From the NCBI GenBank assembly GCA_021789555.1, contig JAJYJK010000002.1:1-64000 (forward strand): 64,000 nucleotides of DNA. The letters run 5' to 3'. Origin of the DNA: Nitrospirota bacterium (lineage in GTDB: Bacteria; Nitrospirota; Thermodesulfovibrionia; Thermodesulfovibrionales; JdFR-88). Positions 1-10,596 of this stretch are shown piece after piece; position 1 is the first letter of the stretch; each line of letters starts with the position of its first letter. The position numbers and the translations under genes were made by a program. The notes beneath the pieces are model-generated. The model was not told the origin of the DNA, did no database searches, and was given only the letters and a program-made list of their open reading frames with translations.

Positions 1-31
1 AAAATGATTGATTTTAAAAGGAAAAGAGAAA

Positions 32-103
32 TGGGCGATGTAGGTTTCGAACCTACGACCTCTGCCGTGTGAAGGCAGCGCTCTCCCACTGAGCTAATCG
101 CCC
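32..103 (-). tRNA. tRNA-Val (anticodon CAC)
   Basis: The reverse strand folds into a complete cloverleaf of about 72 nt. The 7-bp acceptor stem GGGCGAT/ATCGCCC is followed by discriminator A. A D-arm (TAGCTCAGTGGGAGAGC) is present, the anticodon stem CTGCC/GGCAG holds the loop TTCACAC, and the T-loop contains GTTCGAAAC. The anticodon is CAC, reading valine GUG codons. The CCA tail is not encoded. Confidence 0.96.
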
Positions 104-160
104 TTCGGATTAAAATTCTAATGGCTCGAAGCCCCCGATGTCAAGGAAGGCGGATTCCAC

Positions 161-209
161 GCCCGCCCACCCTGTTTTTCTTCTGCGGGGCGCAGCCCCG
201 CACCCCGAA
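161..209 (-). repeat. GC-rich hairpin repeat, copy 1 (family A)
   Basis: Read on the reverse strand this is nearly the same ~50-bp sequence as positions 2478-2532: a GGGGTGCGGGGC hairpin, then AGAAGAAAAACAGGG, then a GGGCGGGC tail. It lies in inverted orientation to the copy at 2478, so the pair brackets the DUF255 gene. A third, more divergent copy lies at 30419-30467. No transposase is nearby. The rest of the 104-311 gap holds a 12-bp direct repeat (ATATTAGTCAGA at 254 and 268) and an 8-bp inverted repeat (AAACCCCT/AGGGGTTT), with no gene visible. Confidence 0.75.
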
Positions 210-311
210 CAACAAAATAATAAACCCCTCCAGGCTGTTTCAAGAACGCCTTGATATTAGTCAGACAATATTAGTCAGAAAGGGGTTTAGTAGAGACGCA
301 ACAATGATCGC

Positions 312-2315
312 CTACGCGATTATCGGGTTTCTGATGACCTTCCTGAGGGCGCCGGCGTCTCCGGCGGCCTCCAGGCATCTGCCCTTCAGGCAGGGCATAA
401 CGGCCCCTTTTTTGCCGCTTGTCTGCCCGTCATAAAAAATTATCTTGTGGGGCCGCCAAACACCCCGCGCGGCTTCCGCCAGGGCGTCTTTAAAATCGGC
501 CTCCACCTTCAGGGACATGAAATTGTAAAAACCATCGAGGGCGAAATAATATGCCCCGGCATGGACGCCCAGCCCCTTTGCCCGCCCGGAGAAAACCTCA
601 AGCGACTCCTCCGCCCTCCTCATGTAATCCTCCTTGCCGGTCAGCGCCGCAAGCCGGACAAAATGCCAGATGAGAAGCGCATTTGCCGAGGGGTGCGGAA
701 TGTCTTCAATATTTTTAAACCTCAGGCCCGCCACCTCCTGCCGGCTGTCAAAAAAACCGCCCGACTGGCTGTCCCAAAAATCCCTCTCAAACGCAAGGGC
801 AAGCCCTTCGGCCTGTTGCAGAAATTCGCGCTCCCCCGTGTTCTCATAAGCATCCAGGAGCGCGCCGGTCATATGCGTGTAATCGTCAAGCATCCCGTGG
901 ACCCCCGCGCTCCGGTATAAAATGCCTCCCCTGAAATTCTCGCTCATGACCCTCTTAAGGGACAAGAGGGCAAAGTCCTTCGTGTACGGGTCTTCAAACG
1001 CCCTCCAGGCCGCGAGATAGGCGGAGATGAAAAGACCGTTCAGAGAGGCATAAAGGGTTTTATCGACAAAAGGCTCTTGCCGTTTGAACCGAACGGCCAG
1101 CAATTTGCGCCTCGCGGACTCGATGAGGGAATTTACCCGCTCAAGCCCGATGCCGGTCTTCCCCGAAATCTCCTCCGGCTCCATAGCGACGAAAAGCACG
1201 TGCCTGTTGCTTTTTACTGTTTCGGCCAAACCCTCGCCGGGCATTGCGCCTTTTTCGTGCAGAAAATGCATCGAGGCGATTTGAAGCTCCTCCCCCTCCA
1301 GTGCGCTTTGAAATTCCTCCCGGCTCCAGGTGAAATATCCGCCTTCGTCTTCAGGCGTTACATCGGCGTCCTGGCTGGCGTAAAACCCGCCCTCCGGGTC
1401 CGAAAGCGCCGTCCTTGTGAAATCGATTATCCCCAGCGCGGTCTTCCTGAAAAGCGGACCATTGCCAAAGAGGTGAAAACCCTCGATGTAATTCATGAGG
1501 AGCCAGGCATTGTCCTCGGCCAGCTTTTCAAAATGTGGGATTATCCAGGCCGCATCGGTCGAATACCTGTGAAAGCCGCCCCCGAGCTGGTCATGGATGC
1601 CGCCTTTTGCCATCGCCGAAAGCGTCTTTTCAATCGCCTCGCCGGCCGCCTGATTGCCGCCAGTGAAAATGAAATACCTCCCCGCCAGAAAACTCATCGC
1701 CCCCGGCATGGGGAATTTGGGATATTTGCCAAACCCGCCGTTTTGGAGGTCGAAATCGGCCAGCACCTCCCGGGCGGCGTCATCTATGGAGGACCTGCTT
1801 ATTCTCACTTTCTCCGGCGGCTGGGGTTTCAGGTGCTCTATGACGCGGTCGCCATATTCATGCGCCTTCTCCATGTTTTCCCCGTAGAACTTGGCCACCT
1901 CCATAAGCACCCGCTTGAAACCCGGCCTGCCCATCGCATCTTCCGGCGGGAAATAGGTGCCGCCGTAGAAGGGTTTACCCTCGTGAGTGAGAAAGATGCT
2001 CAGGGGCCAGCCCCCGCCCTGCCCCATCGCGGCCAGGGCCTCCTGGTAACGCCGGTCGATGTCCGGGCGCAGGTCGCGGTCTATCTTTACGCATATGAAA
2101 TTTTTATTGAGCATCTCCGCGGTCGCCTCGTCCTCAAAACACTCCTTGGCCTGGACATGGCACCAGTGACACCATCCGGCCCCAGAACTCAAGAATACGG
2201 GCTTGCCCTCCTCAAGCGCCCGCTTAAAGGCCTCTTCGGAGTATGGAAGCCAGTTTACCTTCTGCCTGGCGGCCTTCCTCAGATACGGGCTTTCCTCTTC
2301 GCTCAGTTTCCTCAT
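312..2315 (-). CDS. DUF255 / YyaL-type thioredoxin-fold protein
   Basis: A 667-residue protein of the spermatogenesis-associated protein 20/YyaL family: an N-terminal thioredoxin-like domain (DUF255) followed by a long alpha-helical region resembling (alpha/alpha)6 glycosidase or epimerase barrels. The N-terminus LSEEESPYLRKAARQKVNW is the family signature, and the redox motif WCHWCHV appears soon after, followed by GGGWPLSIFL and FYGGTYFPP. I chose the ATG at 2315 because family members start just before this signature; the frame is open further upstream but runs through a repeat. AAGGAG lies about 12 nt upstream. The biochemical role of the family is not settled. It is bracketed by inverted copies of repeat family A. 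Confidence 0.9.
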   Translation of the reverse strand: MRKLSEEESPYLRKAARQKVNWLPYSEEAFKRALEEGKPVFLSSGAGWCHWCHVQAKECFEDEATAEMLNKNFICVKIDRDLRPDIDRRYQEALAAMGQGGGWPLSIFLTHEGKPFYGGTYFPPEDAMGRPGFKRVLMEVAKFYGENMEKAHEYGDRVIEHLKPQPPEKVRISRSSIDDAAREVLADFDLQNGGFGKYPKFPMPGAMSFLAGRYFIFTGGNQAAGEAIEKTLSAMAKGGIHDQLGGGFHRYSTDAAWIIPHFEKLAEDNAWLLMNYIEGFHLFGNGPLFRKTALGIIDFTRTALSDPEGGFYASQDADVTPEDEGGYFTWSREEFQSALEGEELQIASMHFLHEKGAMPGEGLAETVKSNRHVLFVAMEPEEISGKTGIGLERVNSLIESARRKLLAVRFKRQEPFVDKTLYASLNGLFISAYLAAWRAFEDPYTKDFALLSLKRVMSENFRGGILYRSAGVHGMLDDYTHMTGALLDAYENTGEREFLQQAEGLALAFERDFWDSQSGGFFDSRQEVAGLRFKNIEDIPHPSANALLIWHFVRLAALTGKEDYMRRAEESLEVFSGRAKGLGVHAGAYYFALDGFYNFMSLKVEADFKDALAEAARGVWRPHKIIFYDGQTSGKKGAVMPCLKGRCLEAAGDAGALRKVIRNPIIA

Positions 2316-2477
2316 GGGGCTGTCGGTCTCCTTGTGTTTAATGAATCTTGCGTTTAATAAATTAAGTATAGCATCGGGAATGGATTTCCCACCCGCACGC
2401 CCTTTTTTTGAAGGGGCTTCGCCCCAAACCACGAAAAATTCCTTTTCGCTCATCAACCTGAGGTAAGTATTTTCCCG

Positions 2478-2532
2478 TTCGGGGTACAGGGGCGGAGCCC
2501 CTGTAGAAGAAAAACAGGGCGGGTGGGCGGGC
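2478..2532 (+). repeat. GC-rich hairpin repeat, copy 2 (family A)
   Basis: About 55 bp nearly identical to the reverse complement of 161-209: a GGGGCGGAGCCCC hairpin, then the shared AGAAGAAAAACAGGG, then a GGGTGGGCGGGC tail. It lies between the DUF255 gene and the pyr promoter. A shorter hairpin (GGGGCTTCGCCCC) lies about 60 bp to the left, near 2414. Nothing else is visible between 2316 and 2545. Confidence 0.75.
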
Positions 2533-2545
2533 ATCCATTTCGCAT

Positions 2546-2575
2546 TTGACCTGTCCCTCTGCTTTGTGTTTTAAT
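2546..2575 (+). promoter_or_regulatory. Predicted sigma-70 promoter of the pyr operon
   Basis: TTGACC (2546-2551) and TTTAAT (2570-2575), each one mismatch from consensus, are separated by 18 bp. Transcription would start near 2582, just upstream of the PyrR-binding hairpin and leader terminator. Prediction only. Confidence 0.5.
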
Positions 2576-2593
2576 AAGTGAGCACCTTTAAAT

Positions 2594-2611
2594 TTAACCC
2601 GGCGAGGTTAA
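2594..2611 (+). promoter_or_regulatory. PyrR-binding anti-antiterminator hairpin
   Basis: The leader contains TTAACC-CGGCGA-GGTTAA: a perfect 6-bp stem closed by the hexaloop CGGCGA, followed by CAAGG. This matches the conserved CNGNGA loop of PyrR-binding RNA in Firmicute pyr leaders. It lies upstream of an intrinsic terminator and the pyrR gene itself. AGGTT in its right arm is complementary to AACCT at the foot of the terminator, which would allow an antiterminator fold. Binding by PyrR-UMP should promote termination. Confidence 0.82.
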
Positions 2612-2667
2612 CAAGGCAGGCATCACTTGAATATTGTAAATTTTAAACCCAACGCCATAAAAATGAA

Positions 2668-2696
2668 AACCTTCCCCGCGCGGGAAGGTTTTTTTA
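2668..2696 (+). terminator. Intrinsic terminator in the pyr leader (attenuator)
   Basis: A 9-bp stem AACCTTCCC/GGGAAGGTT (2668-2676 with 2682-2690), loop CGCGC, followed by a T-run to about 2695. It sits 65 nt before the pyrR start and downstream of the PyrR-binding hairpin, the arrangement of a pyrimidine-responsive attenuator. It could instead simply end an upstream transcript, but no gene on this strand lies upstream. Confidence 0.85.
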
Positions 2697-2729
2697 TTTG
2701 CGCCCCGTTTGAAATAAATTTTTTCTTAA

Positions 2730-4241
<1,512 letters not shown>

Positions 4242-4245
<4 letters not shown>

Positions 4246-5531
4246 GGCTGCTTATCATAAACGGCCATGTGATAGACCCGTCGCGGGATTTTGCCGGCAG
4301 CGCCGATATCCTCATCGAAGACGGCCGGATAAAGACGTTCGCAAAGGAAGGCAGGATCAAAGAAAACCAGGGAAAACCAGAACCCCGAGTGATAGACGCC
4401 GCGGGGATGTGGGTGGTTCCCGGGCTCATAGACATGCACACCCACCTGCGGGAGCCGGGCTTCGAGCACAAGGAGACGATAAAGACCGGCGCGCTTGCCG
4501 CGCTCAAGGGCGGGTTCACGACCGTCTGCGCGATGCCCAACACGAACCCGGTAAACGACAACGCGGGCATCACGGAATTCATCCTGAAAATGGCCCAGGC
4601 CGCCGGAGGCGCGAGGGTGCTGCCCATCGGTGCGGTCACGAAGGGGCAAAGGGGCGAGGAGCTTGCCCCCTTCTACGCGATGCGGGAGGCGGGCTGCATC
4701 GCCTTCTCCGATGACGGCCGGCCGGTGGCCAGCCCCGTTATCATGCGAAGGGCGCTGGAGTACGCAAAGGGGCTCGACGCACTGATAATATCGCATGCGG
4801 AAGACCCGGCGCTGGCCGGCTCCGGAGTGATGAATGAGGGGCTGCTGTCCGCCACCCTCGGGCTCAAAGGCCAGCCATCGGTCGCCGAAGAAGTGATGAT
4901 ATACAGGGACATCGCCCTGGCGGAGCTTACCGGGGGCAGGCTGCACATCGCGCATGTCTCCACACGGGGCGGGGTGAGAGTCATAAGGCAGGCCAAGGAG
5001 CGCGGCTTGAAGGTGACAGCCGAGACCTGCCCGCATTATTTCAGCCTCACGGAAGACGCCGTGGCCGGCTATAACGTAAACGCGAAGGTAAACCCGCCGC
5101 TTAGGACGGCGGCCGACGTGGAGGCGATAAAAGAGGGGATCAGGGACGGCACTATAGACGTGATAGCCACCGACCATGCCCCGCACGGAAGGGAAAAAAG
5201 GACAAGACAATTCGACGACGCCCCCTCGGGCATATCCGGGCTTGAGACCGCGCTCTCCCTAGGCCTGGCGCTCGTGGATGAGGGCGTCCTCACCGGGCTT
5301 GAGCTGATCAGAAAACTCACGGTAAACCCGGCCGGCATCTTATGCATAGATAAAGGCGCACTGATAGAGGGCACAGAGGCGGAACTGGTGATCTTCGACC
5401 CGGAGAAGCGATACGTGCTTGATGCCGAAAAGATGATCTCCCTCGGGAAAAACACCCCTTTTGACGGAAGGCAACTGAAGGGCCGCGTAATAAAGACGAT
5501 ATGCGGGCAGAAGGTCCTTGAATGGGATTGA
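4242..5531 (+). CDS. pyrC: Dihydroorotase (class I)
   Basis: Cyclises N-carbamoyl-aspartate to dihydroorotate. 429 residues, usual for class I enzymes. Metal-site motifs of the amidohydrolase barrel are present: [20 protein letters not shown] near residue 63, then [16 protein letters not shown] and [12 protein letters not shown]. Its ATG overlaps the pyrB stop (ATGA), and its 3' end overlaps carA by 10 nt. A short duplication (two copies of AAAACCAG, at about 4362 and 4373) encodes the unusual loop [10 protein letters not shown] near residue 44, in a variable region before the barrel. Confidence 0.96.
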
Positions 5532-6655
5532 AAGCAAAGGCCGAAAAGGCCCTCCTCGTCCTTAAAGACGGCCTCGTCTTTGAAGGCAGGTCCTTTGGCG
5601 CGCCCGGCGAGGCCGTGGGCGAGGTCGTCTTCAACACGTCGATGACGGGATACCAGGAGATCCTCACGGACCCCTCATATAAAGGGCAGATAGTCACGAT
5701 GACCTATCCCCAAATAGGCAATTACGGCGTCAACACCGAGGACGTGGAATCGAGCGCCCCGTACGTGGAGGGTTTCGTTGCGCGCGAGTACCTGCCTTAT
5801 AACAGCAATTGGCGCTCCCACGCCTCCTTAGGCGAATATCTCAGGGTGGCCGGGATAACGGCGATAGAGGGGATAGACACAAGGGCGCTCACCAGACACC
5901 TGCGCGAAAAAGGGGCGCAGACCGGCATAATCTCCACGGTGGAGACCGACCCCGCAGTGCTGCTGGAAAAGGCGCGGGCCTATCCCCCGATAGACGCATT
6001 CGATTTCGTCAAGACGGTCTCCTCGAAGGAGATTTACACCTGGCGCGAGGACGTTTGGCGCTGGCCGGAAGGCCTTTCATTAAAAGAAAGCGCGCCGGGA
6101 GCAAAAAAGATAATCGCCTATGATTTCGGCATAAAATTCAATATCCTGAGAAGCCTCGTCCATTACGGGTTTGAAGTGACGGTCGTGCCGGCCCTCACCC
6201 CGGCCGAGGAGGTGCTGGAGGCGGCCCCCGACGCCGTCCTCTTCAGCAACGGTCCGGGCGACCCGAGGACGACCACTTACGCGGTCCAAAACGCGAAAAA
6301 GCTCCTGGGCAAAAAACCTATACTGGGCATCTGCCTGGGGCATCAAATCTTGGGCCTTGCCCTGGGTGGGGACATCTACAAGCTAAAGTTCGGACATCAC
6401 GGCGGAAACCACCCGGTCATGGACCTCCGGACCGGCAGGGTGGAGATAACAGCCCAGAACCACAATTACTGCGTCGACATAAAAAGCCTCAAAGGGAAGG
6501 CCAAACTCACGCATAAGAACCTCTACGACGGCACCGAAGAGGGCATGGCGCACTCCGAGCTTCCGGTCATGTCCGTGCAGCACCACCCGGAGGCCGGACC
6601 GGGCCCGGGCGACTCATCGCACATATTCAGCCGGTTCCGTGAGATGCTCGGTTGA
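5522..6655 (+). CDS. carA: Carbamoyl-phosphate synthase small subunit
   Basis: Glutaminase subunit delivering ammonia to CarB for carbamoyl phosphate. 377 residues. The N-terminal CPSase domain shows GEVVFNTSMTGYQEILTDPSY; the C-terminal class I amidotransferase domain has the nucleophile elbow GICLGHQILGLALGG and the His-Glu pair in MSVQHHPEAGPGP. The start overlaps pyrC by 10 nt. CarB follows after one intervening gene. Confidence 0.96.
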   Translation: MGLKAKAEKALLVLKDGLVFEGRSFGAPGEAVGEVVFNTSMTGYQEILTDPSYKGQIVTMTYPQIGNYGVNTEDVESSAPYVEGFVAREYLPYNSNWRSHASLGEYLRVAGITAIEGIDTRALTRHLREKGAQTGIISTVETDPAVLLEKARAYPPIDAFDFVKTVSSKEIYTWREDVWRWPEGLSLKESAPGAKKIIAYDFGIKFNILRSLVHYGFEVTVVPALTPAEEVLEAAPDAVLFSNGPGDPRTTTYAVQNAKKLLGKKPILGICLGHQILGLALGGDIYKLKFGHHGGNHPVMDLRTGRVEITAQNHNYCVDIKSLKGKAKLTHKNLYDGTEEGMAHSELPVMSVQHHPEAGPGPGDSSHIFSRFREMLG

Positions 6656-6674
6656 TTGAGATGCTCGATTGATA

Positions 6675-7280
6675 ATGGAAGGCGGGGATTTCAGGTTGGA
6701 GGCGCAGGGCGGGCGGCTGACATTCAGGACTTCATCCTTCGAGGCCCGGATGGGAAGCGTGCTTTCCCCCGTGGTCTACAGCCACGAGCTTTCCGCCATG
6801 CTGGCCGCGGCCCTTCCGGCAGCGGCGGCATTTTTACTGCTAGGCGGGGCCGGCCTTTGGCGCTATCCGGCCTTGGTTGCCGCATACGCGGCCGGGTTTT
6901 TTTTCTTCCGGCTCCTGGTATTCAAAAAAAGGTCCCTCACGCTGGAGGCGGACGGGAACACGGGGGAGATCATTCTTAAACTGCCGTTCAGGGGGGCAAA
7001 AAAATTCAGGGCGGAAGAGGTGGAAAGAGTCGAGGCGCGGCATACGACGATTACGACCGGAAACCCGGACGGGCTCCGGCAGGTCGAAAAAATAGCCCTT
7101 CACCATCATACTGTGCTGCCGGAGCTGGATAAGCCTATGGATTTCCATACGGTCCGGCTCCATCTGAAAGGGGGCCGGCCGCTTGATATCTATTCGGGTC
7201 ACAACAGCAAAGACGCGGCGGAGCTTGTAGTCGAGATAAGAAAGTTTCTCACCCCGGAGACCGGAGGCGAAGATGCCTAA
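6675..7280 (+). CDS. Membrane protein of unknown function inside the pyr operon
   Basis: About 201 residues. Two adjacent hydrophobic segments (roughly residues 35-55 and 60-77, rich in Ala/Leu/Phe) are followed by a soluble domain of alternating strands ([19 protein letters not shown], then a His-rich [11 protein letters not shown], then [17 protein letters not shown]). The shape recalls membrane-anchored PH-like (bPH/DUF304-type) proteins, but I see no diagnostic motif. The start is uncertain (ATG 6675 or TTG 6669; no clear ribosome-binding site). It overlaps carB by 8 nt, so it is cotranscribed with pyrimidine genes. No function can be assigned. Confidence 0.75.
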   Translation: MEGGDFRLEAQGGRLTFRTSSFEARMGSVLSPVVYSHELSAMLAAALPAAAAFLLLGGAGLWRYPALVAAYAAGFFFFRLLVFKKRSLTLEADGNTGEIILKLPFRGAKKFRAEEVERVEARHTTITTGNPDGLRQVEKIALHHHTVLPELDKPMDFHTVRLHLKGGRPLDIYSGHNSKDAAELVVEIRKFLTPETGGEDA

Positions 7281-10200
7281 GCGGACGGACATAGAGAAGA
7301 TACTCATCATAGGCTCCGGCCCGATAATAATAGGCCAGGCGTGCGAGTTCGACTATTCGGGCACCCAGGCATGCAAGGCCCTCAGGGAGGAAGGCTATAG
7401 AGTTGTCCTCGTGAACTCCAATCCGGCGACCATAATGACGGACCCCGAGATAGCGGACGCCACATACATAGAGCCGCTCACGGCGGACTCCCTTGAGCTT
7501 ATCCTTGAAAAGGAAAGGCCGCAGGCCATATTGCCGACCATGGGCGGACAGACCGCGCTCAATCTGGCGGTCGAGCTTTCCGAAAAAGGGGCGCTCGACA
7601 GGCTGGGCATAGAGCTGATAGGGGCGAGGATAGATTCTATAAAGAAGGCCGAGGACAGGCGCCTCTTCCGCGAGAGCATGAAGAGCATCGGGCTGGAAGT
7701 GCCCAAAAGCGCCATTGTCTTCAGTCTGGAGGAAGGGCTCCGGCACATAGATGAGATAGGATTCCCCGCGATCCTGCGTCCCGCCTTCACGCTGGGCGGC
7801 ACCGGAGGGGGAGTGGTCTACAACCTGGAGGAATACGCGGAGCTCCTTGAAAAGGGCCTGAAACTGAGCCTCAACCACCAGGTGCTCGTGGAGGAATCCG
7901 CCCTGGGCTGGAAAGAGTACGAGCTTGAAGTCATGCGGGACATGCAAGACAACGTCGTCATCATATGCTCCATAGAAAATTTTGACCCGATGGGGGTGCA
8001 TACCGGCGACTCCATTACGGTCGCCCCGGCCCAAACACTCACCGACAGGGAATACCAGCGGATGCGAATCGCCTCGATAGACATCATCCGGGAGATAGGC
8101 GTCGACACGGGCGGCAGCAACATACAGTTCGCCGTCCATCCGGAGACCGGCAGGATGGTCGTCATAGAGATGAACCCCAGGGTATCCAGAAGCTCCGCCC
8201 TCGCCAGCAAGGCGACCGGTTTCCCGATAGCCAAGATAGCGGCCAAGCTCGCTGTTGGATTAGCCCTAAACGAAATCCAAAACAGCATCACCCGGGAGAC
8301 GCCGGCCAGTTTCGAGCCCGCAATCGACTATGTAGTCACGAAGATACCGCGTTTCGCCTTCGAGAAATTCCCCGAGGCCGACACCCAGCTCACCACACAG
8401 ATGAAGTCCGTGGGCGAGGTCATGGCCATCGGCAGGACCTTCAAGGAGTCCCTGCAAAAGGCCATAAGGAGCCTGGAGACCGGCAGCTACGGGTTCGAGC
8501 CGCTTCACATGGACAGAGAAGAGCTCGTCTCCAAGCTCAAGACGCCAAACCCCTCGCGCCTCTGGGCGCTAGGACAGGCGCTCCGGCAGGGTTTTGGCGT
8601 GAAGGAAGTGCACGGCCTTTCGATGATAGACCCCTGGTTTATCAACAATATAAAAGAGATCATCGAGGCCGAAGAGAGTTTGGCTGACGGCTCCCCCGCC
8701 GTCCTGGACGAAGAGGCGTTTTATGAGCTGAAGGGATCCGGCTTTTCGGACAGAAGGCTGGCGGACATCCTTAAAATCCCGGAGGAGCAGGTAAGACGGA
8801 CCAGGAAGGGGCTTGGCATCCGGGCCGTCTACAAGATGGTGGACACCTGCGCGGCGGAGTTTCAGGCGTTTACACCCTATCTCTACTCCACGTGGGAGAG
8901 ACCCTTCTACAAGCTGGAAGGGCCAGGCGAGGAAAGCAAAGGGGGACTGGTCCCACAGGAAAACAAAAGGGGACTGGTCCCCCTGGTCTCCGGGAGAATG
9001 GTCTCCGAATGCGAGGCCGCGCCCTCCGGAAGGAAAAAGGCCGTGATACTCGGCTCCGGCCCCAACCGCATAGGCCAGGGCATAGAGTTCGATTACTGCT
9101 GCGTGCACGCCGTCTTCGCCCTGAAGGAGCTTGGCTACGAGACGATAATGGTAAACTGCAACCCCGAGACCGTCAGCACCGATTACGACACGGCCGACAG
9201 GCTCTACTTCGAGCCCCTCACCATCGAGGACGTCATGAACATCCTCGAGGTGGAAAAGCCGGAGGGCGTGATTGTTCAATTTGGAGGGCAAACCCCGCTC
9301 AAGCTCGCCATCCCGCTTGAGCGCGAAGGGGTGAGGATAATGGGCACAAGCCCGGACGCGATAGACCGGGCGGAAGACAGGAAGCGTTTCAAGGAGCTGC
9401 TTGAGAAACTGGGGTTCAGGCAGCCGCAAAGCGATACGGCGTCCTCGGCGGAGGAGGCGCTGGCGGTGGCCGCGCACATCGGTTATCCGGTGATGGTGCG
9501 CCCCTCTTACGTGCTTGGCGGGCGGGCCATGGAGATCGTCTACGACGACGAGGCCCTTGCGGGCTATATGCAAAAGGCGGTACTGGCCTCGCCGGACCAC
9601 CCGGTGCTGATAGACAAGTACCTGGAAGACGCGGTCGAGGTGGACGTGGACGCGGCCTCGGACGGACGCGGCGTCTTTATCGGCGGCGTCATGGAGCATA
9701 TAGAGGAAGCGGGCATCCACTCGGGCGATTCCGCCTGCTCGATACCGCCTTATTCGCTGGATGCGCGGACCGTGGAGGAGATAGAGAGGCAGACGAAGGC
9801 GCTCGCTCTCGAACTTGGCGTGGTCGGGCTGATGAACGTGCAGTTCGCGATAAAAGGCAGGGACATCTACATACTCGAGGTGAACCCGCGCGCTTCGAGG
9901 ACCGTCCCTTTCGTGAGCAAGGCAACCGGGGTGCCGCTTGCGAAGGTGGCCGCGAAACTGACGGCTGGAAAGACGCTGGAAGAGCTGGGGCTTTCTGCCG
10001 GGGAAGGCGCAAAGCGCATGCATGGCCCGTCCCATATCGCGGTGAAGGAGGCGGTGTTCCCGTTTGACCGCTTCCAGGGCGTAGACCCGATCCTCGGGCC
10101 GGAAATGAAATCAACGGGCGAGGTCATGGGCATAGACCGCAATTTCGGGCTTGCCTTCGCAAAGGCGCAGACCGCTTCAAAAAACAGGATACCCGTCTCG

Positions 10201-10596
10201 GGCAAGATATTTTTCAGCCTGAGGGACAAGGACAAACCGGCCTCGGTAGCGCTGGCCGAAAGGCTTGCCGCGATGGGTTTCGGCATCGTGGCCACAAAGG
10301 GGACGGCAAGGCACCTTGCCCAATACGGCATCCAGGTGGAGAGCGTCAACAAGCTCATGGAAGGCAGGCCGAACGTCGTGGACCTCATAAAAAACCGGGA
10401 ACTCAGTTTCATCGTAAACACCATCAGCGACGCCCGGGCCCACAAGGACTCCTACTACATAAGACAAAACGCCATGCATTACGGCGTGCCCTACACCACC
10501 ACCATCTCGGGCGCGCGCGCCGTGGTGGAGGCGATCGAGAGCCTGAAGACCGGGGCCTGTTCCATCAGGCCCATACAGGAATACATTGGAGACTAG
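7273..10596 (+). CDS. carB: Carbamoyl-phosphate synthase large subunit, with in-frame repeat insertion
   Basis: Makes carbamoyl phosphate from bicarbonate, ammonia and two ATP. 1107 residues versus ~1073 in E. coli. Both homologous ATP-grasp halves are intact ([21 protein letters not shown] at the N-terminus; [19 protein letters not shown] opening the second half), as are the C-terminal allosteric domain and LEVNPRASR. Between YLYSTWE (residue 542) and [10 protein letters not shown] (from 580) lie about 36 extra residues containing GLVP twice. They are encoded by two palindromes of the GGGGACTGGTCCCC type (8942 and 8969) that match intergenic repeats elsewhere in the window. The insert sits at the junction between halves and keeps the frame. 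The gene ends convergently with the kinase, overlapping by 4 nt. Confidence 0.97.
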   Translation: MPKRTDIEKILIIGSGPIIIGQACEFDYSGTQACKALREEGYRVVLVNSNPATIMTDPEIADATYIEPLTADSLELILEKERPQAILPTMGGQTALNLAVELSEKGALDRLGIELIGARIDSIKKAEDRRLFRESMKSIGLEVPKSAIVFSLEEGLRHIDEIGFPAILRPAFTLGGTGGGVVYNLEEYAELLEKGLKLSLNHQVLVEESALGWKEYELEVMRDMQDNVVIICSIENFDPMGVHTGDSITVAPAQTLTDREYQRMRIASIDIIREIGVDTGGSNIQFAVHPETGRMVVIEMNPRVSRSSALASKATGFPIAKIAAKLAVGLALNEIQNSITRETPASFEPAIDYVVTKIPRFAFEKFPEADTQLTTQMKSVGEVMAIGRTFKESLQKAIRSLETGSYGFEPLHMDREELVSKLKTPNPSRLWALGQALRQGFGVKEVHGLSMIDPWFINNIKEIIEAEESLADGSPAVLDEEAFYELKGSGFSDRRLADILKIPEEQVRRTRKGLGIRAVYKMVDTCAAEFQAFTPYLYSTWERPFYKLEGPGEESKGGLVPQENKRGLVPLVSGRMVSECEAAPSGRKKAVILGSGPNRIGQGIEFDYCCVHAVFALKELGYETIMVNCNPETVSTDYDTADRLYFEPLTIEDVMNILEVEKPEGVIVQFGGQTPLKLAIPLEREGVRIMGTSPDAIDRAEDRKRFKELLEKLGFRQPQSDTASSAEEALAVAAHIGYPVMVRPSYVLGGRAMEIVYDDEALAGYMQKAVLASPDHPVLIDKYLEDAVEVDVDAASDGRGVFIGGVMEHIEEAGIHSGDSACSIPPYSLDARTVEEIERQTKALALELGVVGLMNVQFAIKGRDIYILEVNPRASRTVPFVSKATGVPLAKVAAKLTAGKTLEELGLSAGEGAKRMHGPSHIAVKEAVFPFDRFQGVDPILGPEMKSTGEVMGIDRNFGLAFAKAQTASKNRIPVSGKIFFSLRDKDKPASVALAERLAAMGFGIVATKGTARHLAQYGIQVESVNKLMEGRPNVVDLIKNRELSFIVNTISDARAHKDSYYIRQNAMHYGVPYTTTISGARAVVEAIESLKTGACSIRPIQEYIGD
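8899..9009 (+). repeat. Palindromic repeat inserted in frame in carB
   Basis: About 110 nt absent from typical carB. Core copies GGGGACTGGTCCC at 8942 and GGGGACTGGTCCCC at 8969-8982 (perfect palindrome), with a degenerate third unit near 8984-9004. The first core is preceded by GAAAGCAAAGG, closely matching GAAAAGCCAAAGG before the same core at 61778-61804 and, inverted, in 41837-41862. The length is a multiple of three within the uncertainty of the borders. Confidence 0.8.

Noticed and set aside
1077-2357. Long plus-strand open frame (426 codons)
   Set aside because: It lies opposite the well-supported DUF255 gene and its translation shows no domain; a shadow frame of GC-rich DNA.
161-2532. 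Composite transposon around the DUF255 gene
   Set aside because: The inverted flanks are only ~50 bp, carry no transposase, and a third copy lies alone elsewhere; kept as a repeat observation only.
8569-10035. Minus-strand open frame of 488 codons opposite carB
   Set aside because: Composition is His/Arg/Leu-rich as expected from the complement of carB; no motif and no ribosome-binding site.
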